From Polytrichum commune (lineage: Eukaryota; Streptophyta; Polytrichopsida; Polytrichales; Polytrichaceae): a stretch of 64,000 bases of DNA. Made by a program: the position numbers and the translations under genes. Location: positions 44,947,169 to 45,011,168 of the forward strand of contig OX485806.1 in the NCBI GenBank assembly GCA_950295325.1, in the 5' to 3' direction. How positions within the stretch are numbered: the first letter of the stretch is position 1; every line of letters starts with the position of its first letter. Below the pieces are notes generated by a model. It was not told the DNA's origin, ran no database searches, and saw only the letters and a program-made list of their open reading frames with translations. Of this stretch, positions 10,189 through 24,189 are shown piece after piece.

Positions 10189-11200
10189 ACATGTGTAATT
10201 AAGAATTTGTATACATTAACATAGAAAATTGTAATGAATCAAGGTTACATCCATTATCATGGCTCCTCCATTATACATTCTGATGATCGTTCAATGGCCA
10301 CATAGCTAGTATAACTCTTGTAAAATCGTACAAAAAAATAAGAGAATTTTTTGCAATAGATAAATAACAAGATGATGTATCCTATTTTTTTAGATGCTAA
10401 GGTAAATTGCACATTTTTCAATTTTTGTAGCATCAAAAATTGCCGTCCAAATTAAATTTCCCCTCTACACTAAACAAACAAATCACAATGTAAGCCCCAC
10501 CAGTAGAAAGTCACCTATATGAAGATGTGGGTAGCCGTGGCCATGGTGGGTGTGGATGTGGACGTTGTGGCCATGGCAATCACCATGCAAGTATGAAAAT
10601 CTACTATGAAACCACTCTAAGAATGAAAAAATAAACTAAAAAATAAAAAATCTTAAGCCTTGAAGCAACCTTGAAGAAACTCTTGCACCCAACCATCAAA
10701 GCAAAAAAAAATTGTGTTAGCTCTTGCAACACCAACTATAGGAGTGTGGAAACAACAAAAACATGTCATCTACATTTTCCATTCACCACAAGGTGAATAT
10801 TCATCCAACAATATAGGAGAACGCATCCACTAATACAACGTGCAGTAAGTCACCAACTAAGCCTATTAATTCAAAATTTTCATTATTTAATAAAATAGGC
10901 TATAGTATAAATAAATTAAATCCACAATTAATCATTTATCCCTCCATATTATATACACATGTTCCAAAACATCATTATACATACTGTATTCCATCTTTAG
11001 GGTTTTTCTAAATTCTAGATTCCATGACTTAATTGCAATCTTTTTTGTCTCTCAAGTATTCTCTACACATTTTACTAGCCATCTCCCTTGAGGTCCATGT
11101 GACCACTCAAAAAAAAAAAGATTTGCATCTCAACTTCAATTATGATATTTTAATATGACAATCTTCACAATTTGCGATTATGAAATGAGTAAGACAAAAT
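10189..11200. other. AT-rich spacer
   Basis: No ORF or RNA gene that I can support. A short Gly-codon-like stretch (about 10520-10590, repeats of GTGGCCATGG-like words) resembles 14020-14110 but is not open. Confidence 0.4.
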
Positions 11201-11209
11201 TCACAAATT

Positions 11210-14000
11210 GGAGTTGTAAGATTGAAGTATTTGAAGTTTGACATACATGTCCATTTAATGAGCACAACAATGTAATGAATGATAATGAATAAGTCATGCA
11301 TGGGTGTTTTGATGTACTATATATGAGACCATGGGCACAAGTTTGATTTAGTAATCATCTCACATACGGTAACATGCAATTGCATATTAACACAATGCAT
11401 AATGGAATTGCATGTTTAACTAACTGACCATTGCTTATAACATCCCAATTGCTATGATTAAGCTATAGATCTTCATCTAAGGTAGAAATACCACAACCCG
11501 TGAAAATAAGGTGATTCGCATTGAAGATATGGTCTGACAATCATGAGATAATTTTCCAAGATAGACAAGAAGGATTCACAAAGAATGCAAGTTGTTTCAT
11601 ATTTTTCTGTGCTATACAAAAAATGTTACAATTTCCAAAGTGGAAAGTTGTCCAAACCCCTACTCATTCACTAGATTCTCCCTACACCGAACACAGTAAT
11701 CCGCATTTCCATACAGAACATCACCTAAATCGGTTACCTCATGAGTACATTAACACTTGACTCCCATTGACTACACTAAATGTACACGCATTGGATTTCC
11801 CGCCGAACCATGATTGGTTTTAGAAATGGCACTTCACCATTATGACGGCGGTCTAGTGCACGGCTAGAGGATGATTAATGGGTTATGGTATTTCTACCTT
11901 ACATAATTGATGGGCCTTCTGATAGTGTTGACATTGCAATGTTCGGAGGTGGCGTTATATGGTCATTTTATACCACAATAATGCAATGATTCATTATTGC
12001 CATGACATTCATGGGAGTGTCAATAAATAACATGGCCAAGGGCATGATTTTGATTCAGTAATCAACTCTTATACGCAACTAGCCATTGCAGATGACAACC
12101 TACTATTGCATATTGAGCACAACACACACATATTTCACATTCAACTACCATTGCATATTTTACTAACTAGCCCAAACACGCGATACTATCCCAAATGCTA
12201 TGATAAGGATATTGAACTTGCTTTACCGAATAGAGGGCCTTCCAGAATTGTTGGCAGTACAGTATTTGGAGTTGGACTTACATGAACATTTAATGAGCAT
12301 GATAATACAACAATTAAAAATGAATATGATATTCATAGAAAATTCAATTGCCTGATGGCAAAGCACACGAGTGGGATATGGTAAATCATCCCCTATATGG
12401 TAACTGGCCATTGCGTGGGGAAATTCGCCATTGCATAGGGAACACAACATTTCCACATATTGTGTAATTAATAAACCATTGCAACCCAAAAAACATTGAG
12501 TTTTTACACCAAATGCTATATTCAAGCTGTCAACATTGATCTACCCAACTAAGCCTTCTTAAAATATGGGCATTGCAATATCTGGAGTTGGATCTATATA
12601 ACCATGTAAGAAACACTATAATGCAATAATTGATAATGAACCAGATGTGTGTAGGAACTTTAATAACCTACATGGTCAAGTGAAGGAGTTGAATTTGGTA
12701 ATTAATTCACATGTACATCAACTGGCAATTGCATCTCTACAAGAAACTATAAGTAATATAATCCAGTAATAAGGAGAAAACTTGCCTCTTTTTGGACATA
12801 ACCAATTAGGAAAATATACTTAATTTACCTCATGTATGTCACTCTTTTGTGGACATTATGGAAAGAGACATGAATGTCTTTTAAGTGGTTTCACATGTCA
12901 TAAAAACTAGTGAATGTGATATCATGATGATTTAAATATTTTGGTTTTAAAAGAAATTAAATATTTATTGGCGATTACCTAGTACCAACAACGGCAACCA
13001 TGACATACTTAGCTTGTTAGCTTGAGAGTTTGAACTGGAGCTTTTCCAAGCGCAAACACCTTACCTCAATATAACATAGACTGAAATTACACATGTACAT
13101 GATCATGCATGTGAATTTGTCCTCTCTGTATTTTATCTTCTTTTTGGGGGGGGGAAATATTTTCTTTAAATATCAATACATTTATTTATTTTGATAATGT
13201 GTTATTTTATGGTAGAATGTGATATTTTATTGCAATTTAAAATTTATGTATAATATTTAAAATAAACATGAAGAGTATTACAAATGTGGTCATTGCTTAT
13301 GGTAACTAGTCATTGCATATCAACACTATGCATAATTACATCATATGTTTAACTAACCATTGCCTATTCATTTTGCCAATGTGTACATAACTAGTTGAAC
13401 ATTGTGTAATACACCCAAATGCTATGATGAAGCTATCGACCATAATCCACCTAATTGAGGGCCTTCTTATATTGCATTGTCATATTTAGATAACCTATTT
13501 GGACATTCAATGAAATCAACAATGACATGGTTAATAATGAATAAGATGTGCATAAGAGTTTTGATAGCCTAGATGGCCAATGGCATGAGGTGGATTTGGT
13601 CCACACCATACATATGATAACTACACTAAACATGATAATTGATATCACTTCCTATTTGGAGTTACACATGCTATATCTTTTTACAATTGATGTAATTTTC
13701 CACCAAGTAAAGTTATTAATGTTCTATAATGTTCAAAAATTTGATTTGACATTTGTTAACAAAATATAAGATGTACAGTAAATAGATATAGCATTATGTG
13801 ATTCCAATTAGTGACACTTAATATATTATTTAGTGTAGCAAGTGCCTATAATTACTAGTCATTGCATATCAACCTTATTCCACCCAAGTGAGGGACTCCT
13901 AGGATTAATGGCATTACAATATTTGGAGTTCGACCTATATGACCATGCCATGACCACAACAACCATGGATGCGAATTTGAATGGGAGTGTCCCTCCCTTC
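11210..14000. repeat. degenerate tandem repeat array
   Basis: A word family of the form ATTGCAATATTTGGAGTTGGA followed by TATATGACCAT recurs near 11225, 11925, 12255, 12565, 13475 and 13905. It is preceded by AGGGCCTTCT-like words and followed by CATTGCATATTAACAC-like words. Spacing is irregular, about 300-900 bp, and units are heavily diverged. ORFs in the interval look like chance frames. It reads as an old satellite or repeated transposon fragment. Confidence 0.55.
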
Positions 14001-15172
14001 CAAGATGTGCATAATCGTGACTACAGTGGGTCTGGGTGTGGAAGTCGCGGTGGTGGACCTGACAACGATGGCCATGTCCATGGGGGTTCTGGCCTTGAAC
14101 CCAATGGCGATAGACATCATCGTCGGTGGTGGAGGCCTATGAAGGTCGTCTTGAAGACTCGCCAATGAGTACCGTAGGAACTGTATTGTATGATTGTATC
14201 TTGGAAGAGTGTATACCTGAGCCAAACCACGTGCAACGAAATGGATGCAATGTTGGTATGGAAAAATAATAAAAGCTTTATTCACCTTTGATCCTCACCT
14301 TCCTCTCTCATACCTAAATCCGGCAAAGTTTGTCAGCATGCTTGACTACAAGGGTGTCCATGGCCTTGGGATGGGACCATTACCGTGGGCTTCGATGGGA
14401 ATATGGCACTATGCTCATGGCAATGGCTGGTATACTTGAGGTCATGCCCAAGCACATGATGGGTATGGACACAGCTTCCCAACAAACTCCAACACACATG
14501 TTATATGCCACAGTCATCTTGAAACAAGTGATGTCACCTATTTTTCCTAGATGAGTGGATGAGGTGGAGAAGTCCATGTGACTTAACCCTTGGTGCCGTG
14601 GCTAGGTGCCCATGGAACACAAAATCTCCTTTATTTAAAAAGGGTGAAGGAGCATGAGGCTTAGTAATGTTGAGGACTGTTATGTTATGCTAGAAATTTT
14701 ACATCTTCAAAATACAACAATCGTGGGGCACTTAATCTCTATTAATCACACAAGGTGTGGGCGCCATCCAACCAATGGTGTTGCAATAGTTCATGATAAA
14801 CTCGAAGATCCGTGAAAAATACACTTCATGTGAAGCAAATTCATGGTCGATAATCAGTATAGTTAGAAGCATTAAGAACAATTACATGCAGTTAGAAACA
14901 AGAAAGATTAGGTGAGTCCGTCAAACTCAAAGAAAATCATGTAATTTTAAATTATACGTAACCATTTAGTTTGATTCATTAGTAGGCTCAGCCACAATGG
15001 GTAGTACAGGAAGGAAAGGCCCTATGAACAGCCATTTGAATGTTCCTTTCACCAAATCACACCAGAATGGACATCGAAATGCCCTCCAAAACACTCCCTT
15101 GATATGCTTCTCCAGGTATATGTTTCCCAGCATACTCAATGTTTAATTGTACTGCCAAAGGTATAGTACTCC
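14001..15172. other. spacer downstream of the CLB1-like gene
   Basis: Contains CATGGCCATGG-rich words (14030-14110 and 14355-14440) that make Gly/His-rich or Met-rich chance ORFs. There is no recognised gene. The last 100-150 bases before 15173 are the presumed 3' untranslated region of the - strand CLB1-like gene. Confidence 0.35.
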
Positions 15173-18100
15173 TTAAAATCTTCCTGCCCCATTTTCATGA
15201 AGCGGGCTTCCACTAGCTGGAGTTGAGGCTGCTGAACTGACCAGCTTGTTGCTGCTCAACCTTTTCACACCACTGGTCATTAATTTTCCAGCCTTACCTA
15301 ATCCAGAACCAACCAAGCCCACACCTGATCCCACAGCACCAACTCCAGCTCCTATTCCAGAACCCACTGTTTCTATTCCAGAAGTGAGTAGTTTTGCTCC
15401 ACTTGCAATTGAATCCATGGCCCCTCCTATCACACCAGCATTCTTTGAATCCTCTTTAGCTTGAAGGAATTTTCTCTCATCCTCCATGGCCTTCTCTTGC
15501 TCCTGCTTGGTGTAAGGGTGGAACCTCAGCTGCAAAAATAGAAGATTTAGAAAATCACCTTCCACAGCCAGTCACTGAAACCAAGAGATTTACAAAAAAG
15601 TGAAGATATCAACGAGATTCAGAATCTCCTGCTTTCTTCCATGCTTTTGGCAACACTAAATGCCCTGCTCATGGCATGTCCATACTCTTCCTTAAACCAC
15701 ATTCTTACTTATTAAAAGCCTCTAGAAACTGTGAGATTGTGTAGTTTCTTGACACTCATTGAGACAAACTATATACAAGCATTCACCATTTACAAAGATC
15801 TTTACTATTCAAATACAGATACAAAGCATCCTCTACTTCTTGAAACCAAGCCAGCCAGAGTATGTTCAAGGTTATGGAAATTTTGCAATTGAAGACTCTG
15901 CTAAAGGTTCCCCCAGCATATAACAATTGGATTGATAACAATGCCTATTGGTTCCACAGTGACCTGAAAAAAAACATATCTTTCTATGCAGGCTCACAAT
16001 AGTGAGAATGAAGAAACCCAATTAAGAGCCCTGATACATGCTTTAAGTTTACAGAGAGAAGAATATAGTTGTGGTTATTTCAACTCACTTTAACACTTAT
16101 GGTGCCACGATCACCCTTGTCCTTCACTCTGTCAGTATCAAGAGATTTAGATAACTTTTTTGTAAACTCCTCTTCAACATCTGGTTTCAAATCATGTAAT
16201 GATATCGTGGTCACACCTAGTAATTTGTCTGTTCCCACATCTCTGTCTTTGACCTGCATACAAAGACCATCAAATAAATTCTGCTAGTCAAAAATTTCTG
16301 AACAGCCATGAATAAAATTTACAAGCTCACAGAATTTCATTTCAAATATAGCTTCTGAGCCTTTGCAAAGCAGCCATGAATGAAATCTACAAGCTCAGTC
16401 ACTCTTGCCTGAACCTATCAACTCATATTTCCAAGATCAGAATCAAATTCATGATGGAGTTCAGGAACTTAGGCTTGAGGTCCACAACTCATTCAAGTAG
16501 ACCCTGTGTGTACAGAAACTTGATCAGAATGAGCATATTACATACAAATGTGACAATTGGCTTAATCCAAAGATTTCAATCACTCAAAGCTACTGATGGC
16601 ATGGGACCCCACTAAGCTTATTGAGGGACAGAGGTAATAAACAGATGCCGAAACAAGAACTTGGTTAAAGGATTGAACCTGTATCACCAGAGTCTGAGTT
16701 TCAGTATCCTCCACATCAAAATCAAAAGTCTTGTTCCACACGGGATTCAGGTTATTTTGTATCACTTCGGTCTTTGACTTAAAGAGGACCCGCACATAAA
16801 GTCGGACATATGGATCTGACACGCCAACCTTCTCCATGTTCTTCAGCCCTGTACAGCGAACTACTGTCACCCTCAATTTGCCCTGAAGCTTCAAACCCAG
16901 ATCACTGCAGTCCACCAAAACGGTTTGAGAGAATTCTAAATACTGAAGAGATACAGAAGACAGTAAAAGGTACAGTATATAAAGTCACACCAGGTCTTAA
17001 AACAACAATAAGAACTTGTCTCCTTTATCTGTAGTTTTCTCCGAGGCTTGAACATATGACCATATAAACATCAAAGAAAATGTACAATCCACCAACTGTC
17101 GTGATGTTGCACAAACTGAATTGGTGAAAGAAAGCAGGAAATACCTCATCACATCTGCCGTTGTGCTACCAATTGGAACAACTATTCTGTGAGGCCACTC
17201 CAGTTGATCGCTAACAGAACTTTCGACTAAGTCCTAAAGAGAAACCAGACAGATTAAGATCCGTGACTTCTGATGTTGCTAACCAAAAAATGCCAATAAT
17301 TTTGTGTTTGCCCATATACATGCATCTCTTGTAAGAAGTAAACTTTTGGGTTACAAAGTTACAAATATCCAGTAAAATCATAGCAATATTCTGAAGTTTG
17401 GAAGAGAACATAAACAGAGGATGAAAGCTCAGCACACTAGCCTCAATCATGTCGCCCAGGCCTGGAATAACACCAGTACTACCTCCAATGACTTTGAGGT
17501 TGTACTTGATCTGAAATTTTGGCTGGCATGTATACAAGGAAAACTCATCAGTACCGAAAACAAACAAACAAAATGAATGGATACAGAAACTGGTAGATGT
17601 ATGACTGGTCATCCTCGACCCTTCAAGGTCCAAGGCCATTTCAGTTTGGTCATAGTTGATGCTTGGGAGAAGGCATATCTCCTTCAGAATTGTCCACTTT
17701 GCTATAATGGATGCATTGGGGGTTGAATTCAATATACTAGCGCGAAGTATTCAGAAAAATAGACAGAGTAACCCCTGCAGACTCAGAAGATACTATATGT
17801 TCTTTTCTTGATCACGCATCAGAAACATCCACGACCTCCTTAAGGTATTAAGTTTCCATTACCTAATGAGGTGAAGCTACTTGTGTCTTATTAATATTAA
17901 ACTTGACAAACCAGGATAAATCCCCAACAAAGTTTGAGTACATTTCCAAACTAGACCAAGACTACTCTACATAATAAAATGTTGCTTAATCTTATCACCA
18001 GTAGAAACATTGCATGAGCTTCTCCAAACATTCTATTGGATATGATAATGGACACGTCCACTGTAGTTTGTGCACTTTCAAAATATACTTGCGGTCAAAA

Positions 18101-21100
18101 TCTCATAAACTTTCAACTCTGGCTGACATTAATGTGTATTCTTTGTTTCAGTGAAATTATTCCTAATCTGTCTTGAAGTGGATCGTGAACAAACAAAGTC
18201 GCTATAGAAGATGGAAGCCTTGCTTTGACCAAGCCAAAAAGTCTTGACATTTACAGATTAAGTGATGTGCTAGTGATAGATTTTTATGTTAGAGGTAACA
18301 CATAATTTGATGGAAACAACTTGCTGTGAGGGTAGGTAAGGTATGAAGGATTCAAAATTCAACTAATACAAACCTTACACTATTCATGTACATGATCAAC
18401 CAAAGGTGTAATGTTTCTTTAGAGCATCAACACTTCCATAAAAATGCATCATATTGGAGTAGCCATCTGAGACGGCTATATAGAAGTATTTGATTGACAA
18501 AATCAAGTTTTGGGATTCTCATGTACCCTTTGTCATTGTAAGTGCAGAATTTGCCCACAAGGATCTGAAAGGGTCATTTGACCTTCTACTGAGAAATTCC
18601 AGACAGTACCACGAACCTTGGCAAGAAGGGCCACAACAAGTGCTGAGATGCATGGCACCTCCTCTGACAACTGAAACATTACTCGGATGGTTGCAAATAA
18701 AGAAAAATTCTTCAACTGCACACGATTCACAAAATTTGAACCAATTAGATTAAAAGTCAATGACTGCTCCCTAGTACCTGTCTATAAATGACCCAACACA
18801 TGGATCATTCAAAGGAAACCACAAGCAGATCACACATACAGGACAGAATCGTGTATAGTTTATTAAAACATTTGCATTTCCTTGCTCTAAAAATTTCAAG
18901 TTGGGAACACTCATGCTTTCACATCTCACAACATGCATTTGAAAGGAAGCAGTAACCCCCAAGTGGATAGATGGAATGGAATGTCAGATATTTTCTAGAG
19001 TATGATTCTCTCACTATTTGTGACTTGGATACAAATGTTGGCTATATATCATCTTTTACAGTTCTAGAACCGCAAAACTCTATAAGAAATTTACAATCTT
19101 CTCACCAGCAAACCTCATTTGAATATGAAATACTTCTGATGTTAATTTGAGAATACAGTTACGTGAGGCCTCATATGACTTTAAATCACCAAATAATCGA
19201 CTTTGTGAACTAAATCATTAACATCACTAAATCTAGCAACTTTACTTTCCAATATTTGCAAATTGTTGCTGCTTTGTGGCAACCAACTGCCCCATCATAG
19301 GTCTACATCTGATAAGTGAACCTAGACAAGACCACCCAAATTTCATGTTGACCTATAAAGAAATTACAAAGTTCCAACTTTTAACACTGGTTTCATAGCA
19401 CTCTGTGAAATACCAACCATGTAAATGTGAGGTATAACTTATTGTCAAGAAGCTCATTTCATAAAGTTTTTGATAGACTTTGCAACCTTCCCTATATAAG
19501 TCAAAGCAAAATCCTTTAAAACACTCTAGCACTGATGGTTAAGATATAAGGAACCCAATCGGGAACTTCTCATAATAGGGCCATAGATTATGATAGGGAC
19601 CTGAACAGGCAATTTGGGGCCAACTACAGGATTGATAGCAAGTACAATGCTGGCATCCCCACCCCACTTGAAATCCATATCCATAATCACTTGGCTCCTG
19701 CGCAAGCTCTGCATTCTTATGCCTGCATAAAAGCACATCATGATTGTTGCACCAAGTCCACAATGAGAAGATCAATTCTGGCTTTGATCAAGTCAACAGC
19801 AAACCTGAATATACAGGTCTTTAGAAAATCTTACCATCAATCAGTGGAGGTACTTTCCCAATATGAAACTGGTCAATTTTCAGGGAAGCAATCCCAGCAG
19901 GTTGATACTGCTCCAATATCGGACCAAGTATCTCTTTCACCAAAGGTTCAGTAGCCTGCATGTTTACCTTGTCAAAATACAGCTAAAACTGAACTAAACC
20001 ATGTGGAAAGCATCAGTGCAAACCTGCTACAATAAACTAACCTAAACCTTGATTCATGTGAAAAGCTGAAACTGAAGTGAATCATGTAAGCAAACTAGTG
20101 AAAGCTATACAAAACCCTAAAAATAATTGGGTAAGCAGTGTAGCACTAAAAATCAATGAGAATTTGAGAAAGGGAACTGAACAACAGTGGAGAGTCTGAA
20201 GGGAAAAAAAAAATGCCTTGGCTGTGTGTCATCACCTGTACAACATATGGCCAAGCTCTGTGAAGAATTGCATTCAACCAGCTCACCTACAAACATAATA
20301 CAAAAATGAAAACGGAATAAAAAACAGACACATTAACTAACCACTTAACCTCTAAAATGTGCATGTGCAAGCACACCAAGAGACAATGGAGTTCTGGCAG
20401 AGCAATAAGGAGAGTGAGATATAAAACTAAGGAGTAAACTTCACTAGATTTTCTGCAAATTTCAAGTGGAAATAAGTGGTCTAAAATGGAAATGTCATTT
20501 TACCTTCTCGAAGGTCAGGAATGAAATACCGGTTGGGTAACTGTTTCCACAGAGTTTCTTCAACCCATCTTCTTGTATTGTACTCAGCAGATGTATTCCA
20601 GTAACCTCCATGGACAAAGACAGACATCAGTACCACTATCAGCTGCTCCAGTATAGCACCCTGACTTCCAAATGTGAAATCAATCATGAACTCCACAATA
20701 ATGAAGGAGCCCAGCGAGAATTAGAACTCTAAAAATACATGAGCTCTCCCTACTGGACATAAGCTCTCCCTTCTGAATGCTTCACATAGACAAACCGAAG
20801 GACTTCAATACTAGGTATGATTCAACTGTATGTGGAGATATTTCTGGCATCCACGAAGGTTACTTAATCTACCCAAATTATCAACTAATCTCACAATCTT
20901 CCCCAATAGGAGCAATGATCAATATCAAGTAATATGTTCAGTCACCACTGCTAATTAAAATTATGCTTTAACGACATGCTATAGAAGACTTAGTTTCGAC
21001 TTTGGCATTCTTTCTATTTGATCCATTGCAATGCATACAAGTTGCCCTCAGTTGATCAAAAAGAGCTTTACTTCCTAAAGCAATTTAGATCATCTCCATT

Positions 21101-22729
21101 TCCCAAAACCCTACTTTCCCAAACTGCACAGTATCAAAGTAAAAAATAACAAACTCTAGAAGGATCCATAAAGTTTAAAAGTATACAATAAAAATTCAGT
21201 CTCCAATCCAAGGAAAATATGAGAACAATTAACGACAGTAACAATCGATAATCACTTGCCCCTCAACTACCCCAGCTCCCACCAGTGGGTGCATGGTTTG
21301 TGCATGGAGCACCAACAATGTACTAAGATTTCTCTAATACAGATGCCGCAGTATCGTCATAATACAGATGTCATATTAAACAATATTTTTAGAGTCTATG
21401 ATTCCTCTCTTACTTTTCTGGAAATATTCGAAAATTTTAGAAGACAACTTGCGTTACAACATAGAGTTTACAAATTAAACTTCATTCAGCTCTGAAGAAA
21501 TGGCAATAAACTGGACGTATGGACATAGTTGCTTCGAGGAAACACTCGGGCACTTGTTCTGGGCTACGACAATAGAAAACCAAATATATTAGAAGCGCCT
21601 TTTGACCTAGCATGAAGAATTGGTTCAACTGAAAGGTAAAACTGTAATTGACTACCACGCCCTTCACAACACAGGTAGTCGCTATAAGAGCTCCACAGAT
21701 ATCTAAGAATGACCAAAATGGTAAAATCATTTTCAGATGTCTCCAAATTTTCATTTGAAGGTAAAACCATCAGGGAAAGTCCTAACACAATTTAACAATA
21801 CACTCTTGAGATCACCAGTTGGATTAAATCTCAGACAATGTACCCATTTCAATGTCGGACTACTTGGAAAACGAGAAACAAATAACCTACACTGCTGCGC
21901 AGCACCAGCGAACAAGGTGGAAAACCCCAGAATCTCGTTCACCAAAATGGTAGGCCAACACAGAAACATGTCAATCACTATGAAGCAATCATTTGAGTGA
22001 TTCAGATGCAACAAAACAGATTCCCACATTTTATGTTTCCCCCAAAAGGAGATTTCCTTTCCTTCACAATTGACAATTGAGATTCTAATGCAAATCAGTA
22101 CACTTGTCGATGTTCCGCGGTCGGTTTGCTCCATTGTTATGAACTTTTAGCGACTAGTCGGTCCCAGATAACAAGCAAAGCTCCATCGAGTCTCCACAAC
22201 ATTAGATAATTTCACTAGAAGCAACCCTCACGATCCTTACCTCCGAATAATTGGGAGTACCCAGCGGATAAACTACGTTCAAGGAGCACAAGATGATTCG
22301 TCAACAAGTAAAACATTTGTGATCTACTGAAATTGAAGGTCTGATGGTCTCAATTTGTCTACAATAGAAATAATGCATAGAGATTGAGAGGTGGTTCCAT
22401 GACAGTATGAAGAGGTGGTGTAGCATGAAATAAGGCGAGACATCTTATTGCACCCTTGAAATCCAGAATGGAGTAACGAGAACTAACTGAACCTTCCATG
22501 TGAATGTCAACCTGCGGATTGGCCCGCCTAGGATGACAAATAATAAGCAGTCTGAATGGCCATTACAGCGAGGCACAGCGCACCACATTAAGATTTTTGA
22601 GGACATTAAGAGGCATGAGGAGGGCACCTTCTGCAATCTCTTCCTGTTTCGACGGTGCATCACATACTGAAACCCAGCAACAAGTGCAACTCCCACCGTG
22701 AATCCAGCTATCAGACCAGCGAGCACCAT
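15173..22729 (-). CDS. CLB1: CLB1/SYT7-like SMP-C2 lipid-binding protein, 11 exons
   Basis: Exons from the 5' end: 22729-22628, 20605-20504, 20286-20236, 19955-19835, 19722-19601, 18715-18617, 17522-17442, 17233-17145, 16904-16679, 16253-16089, 15529-15173. They total 1515 nt, 504 aa plus stop, close to the roughly 510 aa of Arabidopsis CLB (NTMC2T4/SYT7). Residues 1-34 hold an N-terminal membrane anchor (MVLAGLIAGFTVGVALVAGF) then basic residues. About 69-255 form the SMP domain (WLNAILHRAWPYV, PILEQYQPAGIASL, EEVPCISALVVALLA, IPGLGDMIE, LEWPHRIVVPIG). About 258-370 form one C2 domain (LRVTVVRCTGLKN, SDPYVRLYV, NNLNPVWNKTF). The tail is Gly-Ser-Gly rich, as in CLB. The family is ER-anchored and moves or binds lipids at ER-plasma membrane contacts. 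The exon 7 donor appears to be GC rather than GT. No lesion was seen. Confidence 0.92.
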
Positions 22730-23567
22730 CCCAGCGTTCTAACTTCTTACACTCGGTTTTGAGATACGTTCCGCTGGTGATACATGCACATCCCTAAGCA
22801 CATGTGGGGTTCCAGAGCCTGGAGCTTCTCGAAGAATATTTGGCAGAACAGGAGCAAAGTGCCAATTTGTTAAGGCATGTCCGGTTTCTTGGGGCTCGTA
22901 TTGGTAACAGTTTCACCACAAATGATTCCACTTTTTGCAAAATTATTTTGGAGTCTTAAACCCTTAAATGCTCAAGCAACCCAACATGGTCGCGACCTAA
23001 TATTCTATTGGGGTTTGTGATCCACTAGGTGCCTCGAAAGGTATTTATAAGTGTACGGTGGTGCCCATTATCATGTAGACCAAAATAACACATGAAAATT
23101 TCATATTCCAAACATGTAGATTTTTTTGATAGGTTGGCAATACTTTATTTGGGAAGCCGTTTCATGTGTTGCTCAAATGCAAGAGCCAAATTTAGGAGCA
23201 AATATATTTTCACATATGATGTCCAATTTGGGTGGGGTTTTTTCTTAACACAACTTGATAGTTGTGCATAACTTGACCGGATGAATTTGGGAAAACTTAG
23301 TTCACATGTTCCTTGCTCCATGAAAAGGGCAAATCTCCCAAAATGACCTCATGTGGCCCCCAGTGTGTATGTTTGACAAGTTTCATTTGATGTTCAACTT
23401 CAAATCCAAAGTGTCACATGACGTATTCAAAAACAAAAAAATGAATGTCAATTGCCATGCACATTTTATTCTAAAATGTCACCTCAATTATGGATTACAC
23501 AATAGTTTAGAAAAAATAATATTTTGTTTAATCAAAATACAATCTTGATTTGTAACAAAAAGAGCTC
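22730..23567. promoter_or_regulatory. upstream region of the CLB1-like gene
   Basis: The first 100-200 bases above the ATG at 22729 should hold the 5' untranslated region and promoter of the - strand gene. I could not place a TATA box or start site with confidence. Beyond about 22.95 kb the sequence is AT-rich spacer with no gene. Confidence 0.35.
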
Positions 23568-23945
23568 TCAATCAAGTGTAAGTATCCTTCCGTCTCGCAT
23601 GTTTCTCCAAATGTTGAAGATGGTAATGCAATCCATTGCATCCATTTCACCCCCACAAAGATAGATCCGCATAAGAACATGAAGGGTCTTCAAGTTCAAC
23701 CTATTGTGAAAGTGGCTGTTGATTGCATTTTGTTTGGAAAATCCTCTCATAAATAACTATATTTGATGGAAAGAGTATAATTTTCTATCAAAGTAGCATA
23801 AATTTAGGGCAATTTGTGTACCATTCCAAATTGCTACCACATATGCGCCAAGCCTCAAATATTGTTTTGTTCTCACACTCATGTCGAAGTGTTTTTGTAA
23901 ATTCCAGGAGTTCTTCCTTACACATGTCACTTTCTTCTTCAATGT
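23568..23945 (-). pseudogene. hAT transposase C-terminal relic
   Basis: Two adjoining - strand frames separated by a stop. The downstream one contains HFHNRLNLKTLHVLMRIYL, then a DAMDCITIFNIW block and a RDGRIL end. This resembles the end of hAT-family transposases (dimerisation region), which usually carry NRL..TL..LMRI and a W.. (D/E)RRIL motif. The upstream one (KNSWNLQKHFDMSVRTK) fits less clearly. No catalytic core is present, so it is a fragment. It matters because the two MITEs at 26.1 and 38.6 kb have hAT-type 8-bp target duplications. Confidence 0.45.
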
Positions 23946-24189
23946 ATTGAAACTTCAATAATATCCTTTCGAGTCATAATTAGGTATTTGTGATTCGGTC
24001 ACTATCATTGCTTGGATAATTATGAGGGCTGAAAAGTTTGGTTGCATTGCACTCTACAAACACCTTAGAACACGCATTAATTATCTTGAAATGTATGGTA
24101 AAAAGTTCACCCCTAATTAATTTTTAGATTTGGCAAAATAATGCATGGTTCAAGAATTACCACACATTGTACATGTGATAATCAATGTA

